Source of the DNA: Pseudomonadota bacterium
Lineage (GTDB): Bacteria > Pseudomonadota > Alphaproteobacteria > Acetobacterales > Acetobacteraceae
DNA length: 64,000 nucleotides
Assembly: GCA_021845985.1 (NCBI GenBank)
Contig: JAJZES010000041.1
Coordinates: forward strand, 1 to 64,000
Direction: 5' to 3'
Positions 50,648 to 62,592 of the stretch are shown one piece after another. The notes under the pieces are model-generated. The model was not told the origin of the DNA. It ran no database searches and saw nothing but the letters and a program-made list of their open reading frames with translations. The number at the start of each line of letters is the position of its first letter. Positions within the stretch are counted from its first letter, which is position 1. A program made the translations under genes and the position numbers.

Positions 50648-52351
50648 ATGGCCGTACTGCGCTGGCGCCTCGCCGACCGGATCGGGATTGTGCCGCGCCT
50701 GCTGATGCTCTCGCTCGCTGCGCTGGTGCTGGCGGTGGTGCTGGTGCAGGGCTGGACCCTGCGCGCGGTGCAGGACGGCGCGACGCAGCAGGCGCAGACG
50801 GCGCTCGACGCCAGCCTGGCGCTGCTGCATCTGCGGCTGGCGCCGCTCGGCACCGGCTGGGCGGACGCTGCCGACGGGCTGACGCTGGGCGGCCATAAAC
50901 TTGCCGGGCGCAATGATCTGGTCGATGACGTCAAGGCGGTGACCGGCGCCGTCGCCACCATCTTCGCCGGCGACCTGCGCGTCGCCACCAATGTCAGCAA
51001 GCCGGACGGCACCCGCGGCGTCGGCACGCGGCTCGCCCCCGGCCCGGCCTATGACAGCGTGTTCCGCAGCGGCATCGCCTATCGCGGGCGTAACGTGATC
51101 CTCGGCGCCGCGCATCTGACGGTCTATGAACCGGTGCGCGACGCCAGCGGGCGGACGGTCGGCATCCTGTTTGTCGGCGTGCCGCTGGCCAGCGTCGAGA
51201 CGACGGTGGCGGCGGTGATGCGCGAGGCGGTGGCGGCCGGCGGCGCCGTCGCCGTCGCCGTCGGGCTGACCCTGCTGTGGCTGCTGCGCCGCACCCTGCG
51301 CCCGCTGGAGACGCTCGCCGCCCGACTGCACGACATCGCCGGCGGCGCGCTGGAGGGCGCGGTGCCGTGTACTTTGCGGCGCGACCAGATCGGCGCCATC
51401 GCCCGCGGCCTCGCCGCCCTGCGCGAAGCCGCGCTGCAGGCGCGCAGCCTGGAGCGCGCGGCGGAGACGGCACGCGCCCTGGCGGCGGCGGAGAAACGAG
51501 CGGCCCTGGCGGCGCTGGCAACCACGGTGGAACAGGCGACCGAAACGGTTGCCGCCGAGGTGGCACAGGGCGGCGGCGCCCTCGCCGGCATCGCCGACGG
51601 CATGGCGACCTCGGCCGCACGCACCGACGAGAGCGCCCGCGCCGCCGCCGCGGCGGCCGGCCGCGCGCTCAGCAACGCCCAGGGCGTCGCCGCCACCGTC
51701 GAGCAATTCGCCGCCGCCATCGCCGAAATCACCACCCAGACCGGCCATTCCGGCGCCGCGATCGAGGCCGCGATAACCGAGGGCCGCGGCACCCGCATCG
51801 CGATCGAGGCGCTGACCAGCCGTGTCGGCCGCATCGGCGCCGTCGCCGACCTGATCGCCGAGGTCGCCAGCCGCACCAATCTGCTGGCGCTCAACGCCAC
51901 CATCGAGGCGGCGCGCGCCGGCGAGGCCGGCCGCGGCTTCGCCGTGGTGGCCGGCGAGGTCAAGCAGCTTGCCGCCCAGACCGCACAGTCAACCGAGGAG
52001 ATCACCCGCCAGATCGCCGAGGTGCGCATGGCGACCGAGGCCGCGGTGGCCGCGGTCGGCCGGATCGACGACAGCATCGCCCGCATCGACGCCATCGCCG
52101 CCGCCATCGCCGCGGCGGTGCGCCAGGAGGGTCTGGCGAGCAGCGAGATTGCCCGGCTGATCGCCGAAACCGCGCAGATGGCCGAGGACGTCGCCAGCCG
52201 GATTGACAGCGTATCGGCCGAGGCGGCGCGCACCGGACGCGCCGCCGGCGCGGTGCATGACGGCGCCGAGGCGCTGCAGCGCGCCGTCAGCGGTCTGCGG
52301 CAGACGGTGCAGCAGGCGCTGCATGGCTCGGCCGCGGCGATCGCGGCCTGA
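50648..52351 (+). CDS. Methyl-accepting chemotaxis protein with periplasmic Cache domain
   Basis: 567 residues. Membrane helix 1 (about 18-37), a periplasmic sensor of the Cache_3/Cache_2 type (about 38-190, with [14 protein letters not shown] and [19 protein letters not shown]), helix 2 (about 192-213), HAMP (about 214-270) and the cytoplasmic signalling coiled coil follow. The CheA/CheW hairpin tip is [34 protein letters not shown] (about 400-435). Ligand unknown; Cache_3 sensors often bind organic acids. No C-terminal CheR pentapeptide. ATG start. Confidence 0.92.
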   Translation: MAVLRWRLADRIGIVPRLLMLSLAALVLAVVLVQGWTLRAVQDGATQQAQTALDASLALLHLRLAPLGTGWADAADGLTLGGHKLAGRNDLVDDVKAVTGAVATIFAGDLRVATNVSKPDGTRGVGTRLAPGPAYDSVFRSGIAYRGRNVILGAAHLTVYEPVRDASGRTVGILFVGVPLASVETTVAAVMREAVAAGGAVAVAVGLTLLWLLRRTLRPLETLAARLHDIAGGALEGAVPCTLRRDQIGAIARGLAALREAALQARSLERAAETARALAAAEKRAALAALATTVEQATETVAAEVAQGGGALAGIADGMATSAARTDESARAAAAAAGRALSNAQGVAATVEQFAAAIAEITTQTGHSGAAIEAAITEGRGTRIAIEALTSRVGRIGAVADLIAEVASRTNLLALNATIEAARAGEAGRGFAVVAGEVKQLAAQTAQSTEEITRQIAEVRMATEAAVAAVGRIDDSIARIDAIAAAIAAAVRQEGLASSEIARLIAETAQMAEDVASRIDSVSAEAARTGRAAGAVHDGAEALQRAVSGLRQTVQQALHGSAAAIAA

Positions 52352-52373
52352 TGCGCCGACCGGCGCCGCCGGC

Positions 52374-53105
52374 TCAGGGCGGAGCGGACGGCGCCAGCAT
52401 GTGCGCCAACACCTGACCGAGGCAGGTGCGCAGCCGATCGGCGGTGCGCCGACGCTCCGGCCGGGGGCTTTGCTCCAGGTCGATCTTCCCGTCATCGACC
52501 CAGGCACGCATCAGCGCATAGCGGGGAAACAGCATCACGCCGGGACGCAGCGCCACCTCGGTCAACGCCGCGCGATACGGGTCGAGATCGGCCGATCGGG
52601 CCAGCAGGCGGCTGAACGGCAGGTCGATCAGCACCAGATCGACACCCGCGGCGGCGGCGGCGGCGGCCCCGTCGGCCAGGGTGCGGCGGAACTGCTCGGG
52701 CGGCTGGCGGCGCAGCGCCTCGACCGTGCCGGTCTGCCACAGCACCAGTTGATAGGGGTGCATGGCCAGTTCGCGTCTGAGTGTCGCCAGCATGTCGCCG
52801 GCCGACTCGGCGCGGGCGGCGCGCAAGGTCAGATGCGTCTGCAGCGCCGGCGCCCCGGCATGCAGCGTCTGCAACAGGCGATCGGGCATCGATCCGTCCG
52901 GCCCGCCGCGCCCGCCGAGCAAGCCGGCCGAGCCGATCGCCAGCACATCGAGCCGGCCGCCGCCCGCCAGCGCCGCCGCGACATGCGGCAGCGGCCGCGT
53001 GGTGAGGGTCAGTGACGCTGGCGTGCTGCAGGCCGGCGGCGCCGCGGCGTGCCCGACGCCGGGCAACGCCAGTCCGATCGCAACGAGGCAGACAAGCACC
53101 CTCAT
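52374..53105 (-). CDS. Secreted SGNH/GDSL-like hydrolase family protein
   Basis: 243 residues. The N-terminal signal peptide MRVLVCLVAIGLALPGVGHA is cleaved after AHA/GHA near residue 20. The mature part follows the SGNH layout: RLDVLAIGSAGLLG (block I, GSA in place of GDS), YQLVLWQTGTVEAL (block III, with T in place of N) and VDLVLIDLPFS. The last block with catalytic Asp-His is not clear, so the activity may be lost or altered. I chose the ATG at 53105 because of the signal peptide. It is convergent with the chemoreceptor and lies 83 bases downstream of atpC on the same strand. Confidence 0.6.
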   Translation of the reverse strand: MRVLVCLVAIGLALPGVGHAAAPPACSTPASLTLTTRPLPHVAAALAGGGRLDVLAIGSAGLLGGRGGPDGSMPDRLLQTLHAGAPALQTHLTLRAARAESAGDMLATLRRELAMHPYQLVLWQTGTVEALRRQPPEQFRRTLADGAAAAAAAGVDLVLIDLPFSRLLARSADLDPYRAALTEVALRPGVMLFPRYALMRAWVDDGKIDLEQSPRPERRRTADRLRTCLGQVLAHMLAPSAPP

Positions 53106-53188
53106 GCCGCGCTCGCTACCCGGCCCAACCATCTGCAACAAGCGCCCGTTCGGCATCACCGCGATGCGGCGGCGGGCCGCGGAACCGG

Positions 53189-53595
53189 CTAGCCCGCCGG
53201 CGCCGCCTCGATCATGGCGCGCGCCGACTGCATCCGGTCCATCGCCGCATCGAGCGCGGCGACATCCATCTTGTCGGCCGCGGCATAGTCGGCCTCGGCC
53301 GCGGCCAACCGGCGGTCGCCCTCGGCGCGCGAGACCTGCGCCACCGGCGTCGCCTCATCGGCCAGCACGGTGACGCGCGCCGGCGTCACCTCGGCGAAGC
53401 CGCCGGAGACGAACAGCCGGTCGATCACGTTGGCGCCCTCATAGAGCCGGATCGTGCCGCCGCGCAGCAGCACGATCATCGGCGCATGGTTGACCATGAC
53501 GCCAAGCTCGCCCTCCGCCGCCGGCAGCACCACCATATCGACGGGGCGCGACAGCAGCAATTTTTCCGGCGAGACGATCTCCAGATCGACCGGCA

Positions 53596-53596
<1 letters not shown>
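53189..53596 (-). CDS. atpC: ATP synthase F1 subunit epsilon
   Basis: 135 residues. N-terminal beta-barrel with VSPEKLLLSRPVDMVVLPAAEGELGVMVNHAPMI and RLYEGANVIDRLFVSGGFAEV, then the helical C-terminal pair. It couples rotation to the F0 ring and can inhibit ATPase activity. Its ATG shares one base with the atpD stop codon. Last gene of the atpHAGDC operon. Confidence 0.95.
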
Positions 53597-55945
<2,349 letters not shown>

Positions 55946-55955
55946 CGGCGCACCC

Positions 55956-57485
55956 TCAGGCGAAGGATTTCACGAACCCGTCGAGGAAGCCGATCAGCTT
56001 CTTCTCCGTCTCCGGCTTGATCTCGCGCTCGCTGCGGATGGCCTCCAGGATGCCCGGTTCGCGCGCCCGCACCGCGCCGAGCATCGCTTTCTCGAAGCGG
56101 TTGATCTTGCCGACCTCGATGCCGTCGAGATAGCCGCGCACGCCGGCAAAAATGGCGACCACCTGGTCCTCCACCGCAACCGGCGCGAATTGCGGCTGCT
56201 TGAGCAATTCGGTCAAACGCGCGCCGCGTGCCAGCAATTTCTGCGTCGAGGCGTCGAGGTCGGAGGCGAATTGCGAGAACGCCGCCATTTCGCGGTACTG
56301 CGCCAGTTCCAGCTTGATGCGGCCAGCGACCTGCTTCATCGCCTTGATCTGCGCCGCCGAGCCGACGCGCGAGACCGACAGCCCGACATTGACCGCCGGG
56401 CGGATGCCCTTGAAGAACAACTCCGTCTCAAGGAAGATCTGCCCGTCGGTGATCGAGATCACGTTGGTCGGGATGTAGGCGGAAACGTCGCCCGCCTGCG
56501 TCTCGATCACCGGCAGCGCCGTCAGGCTGCCGGCGCCGTGCGCGTCGCTCATCTTCGCCGCCCGCTCCAGCAGGCGCGAATGCAGATAGAACACGTCACC
56601 CGGATAGGCCTCACGGCCCGGCGGGCGGCGCAGCAGCAGCGACATCTGGCGATAGGCGACGGCCTGCTTGGACAGGTCGTCGTAGAACATCACCGCGTGC
56701 ATGCCGTTGTCGCGGAAATACTCGCCCATGGCGCAGCCGGTATAGGGGGCGAGGAACTGCATCGGCGCCGGGTCCGAGGCGGTGGCGGCGACGACGATGG
56801 AGTATTCCATCGCGCCGTATTCCTCCAGCGTGCGCACGAGCTGCGCCACGGTGGAGCGCTTTTGGCCGATGGCGACATAGATGCAATAGAGCCGCTTGGA
56901 CTCGTCGTCGCTGGCGTTGATCGTCTTCTGGTTGATAATGGTGTCGATGATCACCGCGGTCTTGCCGGTCTGCCGGTCGCCGATGACCAATTCGCGCTGG
57001 CCGCGGCCGATCGGGATCAGCGCGTCGATCGCCTTGATGCCGGTCTGCATCGGCTCATGCACCGATTTGCGCGGAATGATGCCCGGCGCCTTGACCTCGA
57101 CCTGACGGCGTTCGCCGACGATCGGCCCCTTGCCGTCGATCGGCTGGCCGAGACCATCGACGACGCGGCCGAGCAGCCCCTTGCCGACCGGCACATCGAC
57201 GATGCGCCCGGTGCGGCTCACCGTGTCGCCCTCGCGGATGCCGCGGTCGTCGCCGAACACCACGACGCCGACGTTGTCCGTCTCCAGGTTCAGCGCCATG
57301 CCCTTGAGGCCGACCGAGGGAAACTCGACCAGCTCGCCCGCCATCACGTTCTGCAGCCCGAACACGCGCGCGATGCCGTCACCGACACTCAGCACCTGCC
57401 CGGTCTCGGCGACGTTCGCCTCGGTGTCGAACGAAGCGATCTGCTGCTTCAGGATGTCGGAGATTTCGGCGGGACGGATGTCCAT
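55956..57485 (-). CDS. atpA: ATP synthase F1 subunit alpha
   Basis: 509 residues. N-terminal crown [44 protein letters not shown], non-catalytic nucleotide site GDRQTGKT (about 169-176), and the region [18 protein letters not shown] with the arginine finger. ATG start, one base after atpH. Standard length and complete. Confidence 0.98.
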   Translation of the reverse strand: MDIRPAEISDILKQQIASFDTEANVAETGQVLSVGDGIARVFGLQNVMAGELVEFPSVGLKGMALNLETDNVGVVVFGDDRGIREGDTVSRTGRIVDVPVGKGLLGRVVDGLGQPIDGKGPIVGERRQVEVKAPGIIPRKSVHEPMQTGIKAIDALIPIGRGQRELVIGDRQTGKTAVIIDTIINQKTINASDDESKRLYCIYVAIGQKRSTVAQLVRTLEEYGAMEYSIVVAATASDPAPMQFLAPYTGCAMGEYFRDNGMHAVMFYDDLSKQAVAYRQMSLLLRRPPGREAYPGDVFYLHSRLLERAAKMSDAHGAGSLTALPVIETQAGDVSAYIPTNVISITDGQIFLETELFFKGIRPAVNVGLSVSRVGSAAQIKAMKQVAGRIKLELAQYREMAAFSQFASDLDASTQKLLARGARLTELLKQPQFAPVAVEDQVVAIFAGVRGYLDGIEVGKINRFEKAMLGAVRAREPGILEAIRSEREIKPETEKKLIGFLDGFVKSFA

Positions 57486-57486
57486 C

Positions 57487-58056
57487 TCAGGCGGTTCCCT
57501 TCATGGCGTACTGCAGGCGCTGCAGCCGGGACTTAAGGCTCGAATCATAGAGGCGGGCACCGATCTGCACCACCAGGCCGCCGAGCAGCCCGGGATCGAC
57601 CCGTTTTTGGATGTTGACGCTGCCGTAGCCGGCCTCGATCAGCCGGGCGCGCAGCGACTGCTCCTGCACCTCGGTCAGCGGATGGGCGGTGGCGACCTCG
57701 GCCACCACTTGGCCACGCTTGGACGCCACCAGAGCGGAAAACGCACTGACCACCCCGCGCAGCGCCCGCTGCCGCCGGTTGGCGACCACGACGCCGGCGA
57801 AATCCTGCACGATCTTGCCGAAACCCTGGCCGGCGAGCACCGCACGCACCGCGGCCTGCCCGGTCTGCACGTCGATCAGCGGGCTGTCGAGCAGCCGGCG
57901 CAGCTCGGCGCTCTGGTCGATCAGCCGGCCGAGCGCATCCATCTGCTCGACGGTCGCGTCCAACGCGTGCGCGTCCTCGGCATACGAATAAAGCGCGGTG
58001 GCGTAGCGATCGAGCAGCCCGCCACCGGTTGAGACTGTTGCGCCGCCAGAGGCCAC
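57487..58056 (-). CDS. atpH: ATP synthase F1 subunit delta
   Basis: 189 residues. N-terminal helical bundle with [26 protein letters not shown], then the family motif region [34 protein letters not shown] and [28 protein letters not shown] near the C-terminus. It holds the F1 head to the peripheral stalk. GTG start at 58056. First gene of the F1 operon; the F0 genes are elsewhere, as usual in alphaproteobacteria. Confidence 0.95.
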   Translation of the reverse strand: MASGGATVSTGGGLLDRYATALYSYAEDAHALDATVEQMDALGRLIDQSAELRRLLDSPLIDVQTGQAAVRAVLAGQGFGKIVQDFAGVVVANRRQRALRGVVSAFSALVASKRGQVVAEVATAHPLTEVQEQSLRARLIEAGYGSVNIQKRVDPGLLGGLVVQIGARLYDSSLKSRLQRLQYAMKGTA

Positions 58057-58253
58057 CGTTGCAATTCCATGCTGAAAAGGCCGCGCGCGACGCAGCCGGA
58101 TACGAGGCCGGGCAAGGCAACCGCGGCGGCGCGGCGTCTAGCATGGGTACATGACAGAGGCAACACGGCGGATCACCCGGCCGCGGCGGTCGGGCGGGGA
58201 TATTCGCCATCCGGCGCACATGCTACGCAGCGCCATCGCGGACCAGGACTGCC

Positions 58254-59390
58254 ATGCCCGAGACACTCCTGACCAACGCCCTGCTGGTGCTGGATTCCAC
58301 CGTCGAGCGGGGAACCCTGGTGCTGCGGGACGGGCGCATCGCCGAGCTGCAGCCCGGCCGCAGCCACGCCGCGGCGGCGATCGACCTCGATGGCGATACG
58401 CTGATACCCGGCATCGTCGATCTGCATACCGACAATCTGGAGCGCCAGGTGATGCCGCGGCTGACGGCGCGCTGGCCGTCGCGCTCGGCGCTGCTGGCGC
58501 ATGACGCGCAATGCGCCGGCGCCGGCGTGACCACGGTGCTGGATGCGCTGTGCGTCGGCGATCTCGGCTTCGACAGCGGGCGGGTGCGCACCCTGCGTGA
58601 GGGGGTCGCCGACCTGGACGCGATGCTGCACACCGGCCTGCTCAAGAGCGAGCACCATTTGCATCTGCGCTGCGAAATGGTGGCGGAGAATGTGCTCGAA
58701 CTGGTGGACCAAGTGATCGCCCATCAGCGGGTGCGGATGATCAGCCTGATGGACCACTCCCCCGGCGTCGGGCAATACGCCAGCCTTGACCGGTTCCGCC
58801 TGATGCGCCGCAAGGAGGGCCAGGAGGATGCCGCGATCGAGGCGCAGATCGACCGGCTGACGGCGCAGCGGGCGCGGCTGCGCGCCCCCAACCGTCGCGC
58901 GTTGCTCGCCCGCGCCGTCCCGCTCGGCGTGGCGCTGGCCAGCCATGACGACAGCAGCGCCGCCGACATCGCCGAAAATCTGGCCGACGGCATCCGCATC
59001 AGCGAGTTCCCGGTGACCCTGGCGGCGGCGCGGGCGGCGCGGGCGCACGGCATGGCGGTGATCGCCGGGGCGCCGAACATCGTGCGCGGCGGCTCGCATT
59101 CCGGCAACGTCGCGGCGGCCGAGCTGCTCGCCGCCGGCGCCGTCGATGCGCTCGCCTCCGACTATGTGCCGGCCAGTCTGGTTGAGGCGGCGTTCCGCGC
59201 CGCCGCCGGCGGTGGCGTCACCCTGCCGGCGGCGGTGGCGCTGGTCACCCTGCGGCCGGCCCGCATGGCCGGACTCGACGACCGCGGCCGGCTGGCGCCG
59301 GGGCTGCGCGCCGATCTGGTGCGGGTGCGGCTGTTCGAGGGGCTGCCGGTGGTGCGGCAGGTCTGGCGCGACGGCGAGCGTGTGGCATGA
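58254..59390 (+). CDS. phnM: Alpha-D-ribose 1-methylphosphonate 5-triphosphate diphosphatase PhnM
   Basis: 378 residues, amidohydrolase superfamily. Metal motifs are VDLHTDNLE (His58, Asp60), KSEHHLHLRCEM, SLMDHSPGVGQY, SHDDSSAADI and the C-terminal ASDYVPASLVEAAF. It removes pyrophosphate from the ribosyl-methylphosphonate triphosphate intermediate of the C-P lyase pathway. The ATG at 58254 follows AGGAC. No phnG-L C-P lyase genes are in the window, so this is a detached member of the pathway or has a different role. ATGA overlap joins it to the next gene. Confidence 0.93.
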   Translation: MPETLLTNALLVLDSTVERGTLVLRDGRIAELQPGRSHAAAAIDLDGDTLIPGIVDLHTDNLERQVMPRLTARWPSRSALLAHDAQCAGAGVTTVLDALCVGDLGFDSGRVRTLREGVADLDAMLHTGLLKSEHHLHLRCEMVAENVLELVDQVIAHQRVRMISLMDHSPGVGQYASLDRFRLMRRKEGQEDAAIEAQIDRLTAQRARLRAPNRRALLARAVPLGVALASHDDSSAADIAENLADGIRISEFPVTLAAARAARAHGMAVIAGAPNIVRGGSHSGNVAAAELLAAGAVDALASDYVPASLVEAAFRAAAGGGVTLPAAVALVTLRPARMAGLDDRGRLAPGLRADLVRVRLFEGLPVVRQVWRDGERVA

Positions 59391-60076
59391 GCTTCGGTCC
59401 GCAGGCGCGGGTGGCGCTCTATTATGCGCCGGCCGCGGACGATCCGCTGTGGCAGGCCGGCACCGCCTGGCTCGGCCGCGACCCGGCCAGCGGGGCCGGG
59501 TGCAGTCAGCCGCCGGTCGCCGGTCTCGCCGCGATCACCGCCGAGGCGCGGCGCTACGGGTTCCACGCCACGCTCAAGCCGCCGATGCGGCTGCGCGCCG
59601 GCCTCGGCTGGGCGGACCTGCGCAGCGCCGCCGCCGAGATCGCCGCCGCGGTTCCGGTATTTACCCTGCCGCGGCTGGAGGTCGCCGATCTCGACGGGTT
59701 CCTGGCGCTGCGCGAAACCACGCCCTGCCCGCCGCTGCAGGCGCTGGCCGATCTCAGCGTCGCCATTGCCGACCCGTTGCGCGCGCCACCCGACCGCGAC
59801 GAACTGGCCCGCCGGCGGGCCAGCGTGCGCAGCCCGGCGCAGGCGGCCAATCTGGTGCGCTGGGGCTATGCCCATGTGTTCACGGCGTGGTTTTTCCACA
59901 TGACGCTGACCCGCCGGCTGGACGACGCGGAGCGCGCCCGGCTGCAGCCGCAGGCCGAGGCGTATTTCGCCCCCGCCCTGACCGTCCGCCGCCTCGTCGC
60001 CGACATCGCCCTGTTCGTTCAGCCCGACGCCGCCGCCGATTTCATCCTGACCGAGCGGTTCACCCTACGCGGCTGA
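59387..60076 (+). CDS. DUF1045 family 2H-phosphoesterase-like protein (phosphonate metabolism)
   Basis: 229 residues. Two HxTx motifs, H60-A-T62-L and H171-M-T173-L, are the catalytic pair of the 2H phosphoesterase fold. DUF1045 proteins co-occur with phnM and phnN in phosphonate clusters and may act on a cyclic phosphate intermediate such as ribosyl 1,2-cyclic phosphate, in place of PhnP. The ATG overlaps the phnM stop (ATGA). Ends just before degP, which is convergent. Confidence 0.88.
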   Translation: MSFGPQARVALYYAPAADDPLWQAGTAWLGRDPASGAGCSQPPVAGLAAITAEARRYGFHATLKPPMRLRAGLGWADLRSAAAEIAAAVPVFTLPRLEVADLDGFLALRETTPCPPLQALADLSVAIADPLRAPPDRDELARRRASVRSPAQAANLVRWGYAHVFTAWFFHMTLTRRLDDAERARLQPQAEAYFAPALTVRRLVADIALFVQPDAAADFILTERFTLRG

Positions 60077-60094
60077 GCGCCAGGGAGCGCCCGC

Positions 60095-61642
60095 CTACCC
60101 CGGCTGGCGCGTCGCGTCCGGCTTGATCGACAGCGGCACCCAGCGCAACCCGTCGCTGCTCTGCACCAGCAGCAGCACCGAGGCGCGGCCGGATTTGCGC
60201 ACTTTCTCGATGCGGTCCTGCACCTCGGCCGGGGTGGCAACCTCCTCCTGCTGAACCTCGACGATCACGTCGCCCGGCTTCAATCCGCGATCGGCGGCCG
60301 GCGTGCCCTGGCCAACATCGGTGATCAGCACGCCCTTCTGATCCTGGGCGATCTGGTACTTGTCGCGCTGGTCCTGGGTGATCGGCGCCAGTTGCAGGCC
60401 GAGCCCGGACAGTTCCAGCGGCTTGGCCGGCGCCGGCTTGTCGGCGCTGGCCGATGCGGTCTGCGTCTGCTGGTCGTCGGGCAGTTCGCCGACGGTGACC
60501 TCCAGCGACTGCTGCTTGCCGTCGCGCCAGACGCTGACCGGCACCTGCTTGTTGATCTCGGTCTCGGCGACGATGCGCGGCAGGTTGCGCATCTCTTTGA
60601 CATCCTGATCGGCGAATTTGAGGATGATGTCGCCGGTGTGCAGATTGCCCTTGGCCGCCGGGCCGTTGGCATCGACGCCGGCGACCAACGCCCCGCCCGG
60701 CTCTTTCAGCCCCAGGCTCTCGGCGATGTCGGGCGTCACCTGCTGGATTTTCACCCCCAGCCAGCCGCGCCGCGGATGGCCAAAATCGCGCAACTGCTCG
60801 ACCACTGTTTTGGCGAGATTGGAGGGAATCGAGAAGCCGATGCCGATCGAGCCGCCGGAGGGCGAGTAGATCGCGGTGTTGATGCCGATGACATCGCCGT
60901 CCATGTTGAACAGCGGGCCGCCGGAATTGCCGCGATTGATCGGCGCGTCGGTCTGGATGAAATTGTCGTAAGGTCCCTGCTGGATGTCGCGGCCGCGCGC
61001 CGAGACGATGCCGGCGGTGACGGTGCCGCCCAGGCCGAACGGGTTGCCGATCGCCAGCACCCAGTCGCCGACGCGCGAGGCGTCGGAATCGCCGAAGTTC
61101 AGCGCCGGCAGCGGCTTTTCCGACACGACCTTGAGCACCGCGAGGTCGGTCTTGGTGTCGCGGCCGATCAGCGTCGCCTTCAGCGTGGTGCCGTCCTGCA
61201 GCGTCACGCTGATCTCGTCGGCGCCGTCGATGACGTGGTTGTTGGTCACCACGATGCCCTTCGGGTCGATGATGAAGCCCGAACCGAGGCTCTGCATCTT
61301 GCGCGGCGGCGCCTGCGGGTTGTCGCGGTTGCGGTGGTTGCGTTCCATGAAGTCGCGGAACAGTTGCTCGAACGGCGAGCCGGGCGGGAACAGCGGCATC
61401 TCCGGCCCGGCGCCCGGCCGGTCGCCGTTCTGCGCGGTTACCGTCTGGCTCGACGAGATGTTGACCACCGCCGGCAGCAGCCGGGCCGCGAGATCGGCGA
61501 AGCTGTCCGGCGCCGGCCGGGCCAGCGCCGGCGGCAGGAACCCAGGCACCGCCGGCAGCGCCAGCACGGTCGCCACAGCCAGCGATACGGCCCGGATTTT
61601 GGCCAGATGGGCAGAACGGAAGGTCACGGGGCGCATGGGCAT
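60095..61642 (-). CDS. degP: DegP/HtrA-type periplasmic serine protease
   Basis: 515 residues from the ATG at 61642. Signal peptide (about 1-42, ending ALA), protease domain with His136 (TNNHVID), Asp166 (TKTDLAVL) and Ser240 (RGNSGGPL), then PDZ1 (about 300-390, RRGWLGVKIQQVTPDIAESLGL) and PDZ2 (about 430-515). It degrades or refolds misfolded envelope proteins. The start has AAGGGA upstream; an earlier ATG at 61699 overlaps the hflC stop as ATGA but would add an 18-residue extension to the signal peptide. It is the last gene of the hflK-hflC-degP operon. Confidence 0.93.
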   Translation of the reverse strand: MPMRPVTFRSAHLAKIRAVSLAVATVLALPAVPGFLPPALARPAPDSFADLAARLLPAVVNISSSQTVTAQNGDRPGAGPEMPLFPPGSPFEQLFRDFMERNHRNRDNPQAPPRKMQSLGSGFIIDPKGIVVTNNHVIDGADEISVTLQDGTTLKATLIGRDTKTDLAVLKVVSEKPLPALNFGDSDASRVGDWVLAIGNPFGLGGTVTAGIVSARGRDIQQGPYDNFIQTDAPINRGNSGGPLFNMDGDVIGINTAIYSPSGGSIGIGFSIPSNLAKTVVEQLRDFGHPRRGWLGVKIQQVTPDIAESLGLKEPGGALVAGVDANGPAAKGNLHTGDIILKFADQDVKEMRNLPRIVAETEINKQVPVSVWRDGKQQSLEVTVGELPDDQQTQTASASADKPAPAKPLELSGLGLQLAPITQDQRDKYQIAQDQKGVLITDVGQGTPAADRGLKPGDVIVEVQQEEVATPAEVQDRIEKVRKSGRASVLLLVQSSDGLRWVPLSIKPDATRQPG

Positions 61643-61695
61643 CGGGTCCCTTGAGGAACGGGCAGTCTCGGGCAGGCGGGGCGTCGCTTCAAGCG

Positions 61696-62592
61696 TCATG
61701 GCGGCGTGGTCGGCGGCGGATCGGCCGCCCGCGGCGCCCGATCGAGCAATTTGAGGAAATCGTCGCCCGGCGTCAGCACCAGCCGCGAGGTGCCGCCGGC
61801 GAAGGCATCGCGATAGGCCTGCAGCGTCCGCCAAGTCTGGAAGAACCACGGATCGCGCTGCACCGCATCGGCATAGAGGGCGATCGAGCGTGCCTCGCCC
61901 TCGCCGCGCAGCGTGTCGGCGGTGGCGCGCGCCTCGGCGAGCAGGACGGTGCGGTCGCGCTCGGCATCGGCCTTGATGCGCGCGGCCGCCTCGGCACCTT
62001 CGGCGCGCGCCTGTTTGGCGACACGCTCGCGCTCGGACTGCATGCGCGACAGCACCGCCTGGGTATTCTCCTCCGGCAGGTCGGCGCGGCGGATGCGCAC
62101 GTCCTCGACGGTGACGCCGAAACCGTGCATCTCGGCGTTCGACTGGTCGCGGATCAGCCCCATGATGCGGCCGCGCTGCGATGACAGCACATTGAGCAAC
62201 TGCTCGTTGCCGAGCACGCGGCGCAGCGACGACGACACCACCGAATTGAGCCGCGCCCGGATCGCCTCCTCGGTGACGCCCGCCGCCTGATAATAGCGCA
62301 GCGGATCGACGATGCGGAACCGCGCGAAACTATCGACAATCAGCCGCCGCTGATCGCCCAGGATCACTTCCTCGGGCGGCACTTCATAATCCAGCAGCCG
62401 ACGATCGAAGCCGATCACCGTCTGCACCAGCGGCAGTTTGACGTGCAGTCCGGGCGTGGTGATCACCCGCACCGGCTGGCCGAACTGCGTCACCAGCGCC
62501 TGCTCGGTCTGCGTGACGGTGAACAGACTGGCATCGGCGATGATCAGCAGCACCGCCGCAGCCGCCAGCACGATGATCAGGGTGCGCTTCAT
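61696..62592 (-). CDS. hflC: FtsH protease modulator HflC
   Basis: 298 residues of the SPFH/prohibitin family. N-terminal membrane anchor (about 4-24), SPFH domain (VTQTEQALVTQFGQPVRV, RFRIVDPLRYYQA), then a long coiled coil (about 165-250, AVLSRMQSERERVAKQARAEGAEAAARIKADAERD). It forms a periplasm-facing cage with HflK around FtsH. The ATG overlaps the hflK stop as ATGA. The Pro/Thr-rich C-terminal tail is variable. Confidence 0.95.
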   Translation of the reverse strand: MKRTLIIVLAAAAVLLIIADASLFTVTQTEQALVTQFGQPVRVITTPGLHVKLPLVQTVIGFDRRLLDYEVPPEEVILGDQRRLIVDSFARFRIVDPLRYYQAAGVTEEAIRARLNSVVSSSLRRVLGNEQLLNVLSSQRGRIMGLIRDQSNAEMHGFGVTVEDVRIRRADLPEENTQAVLSRMQSERERVAKQARAEGAEAAARIKADAERDRTVLLAEARATADTLRGEGEARSIALYADAVQRDPWFFQTWRTLQAYRDAFAGGTSRLVLTPGDDFLKLLDRAPRAADPPPTTPP

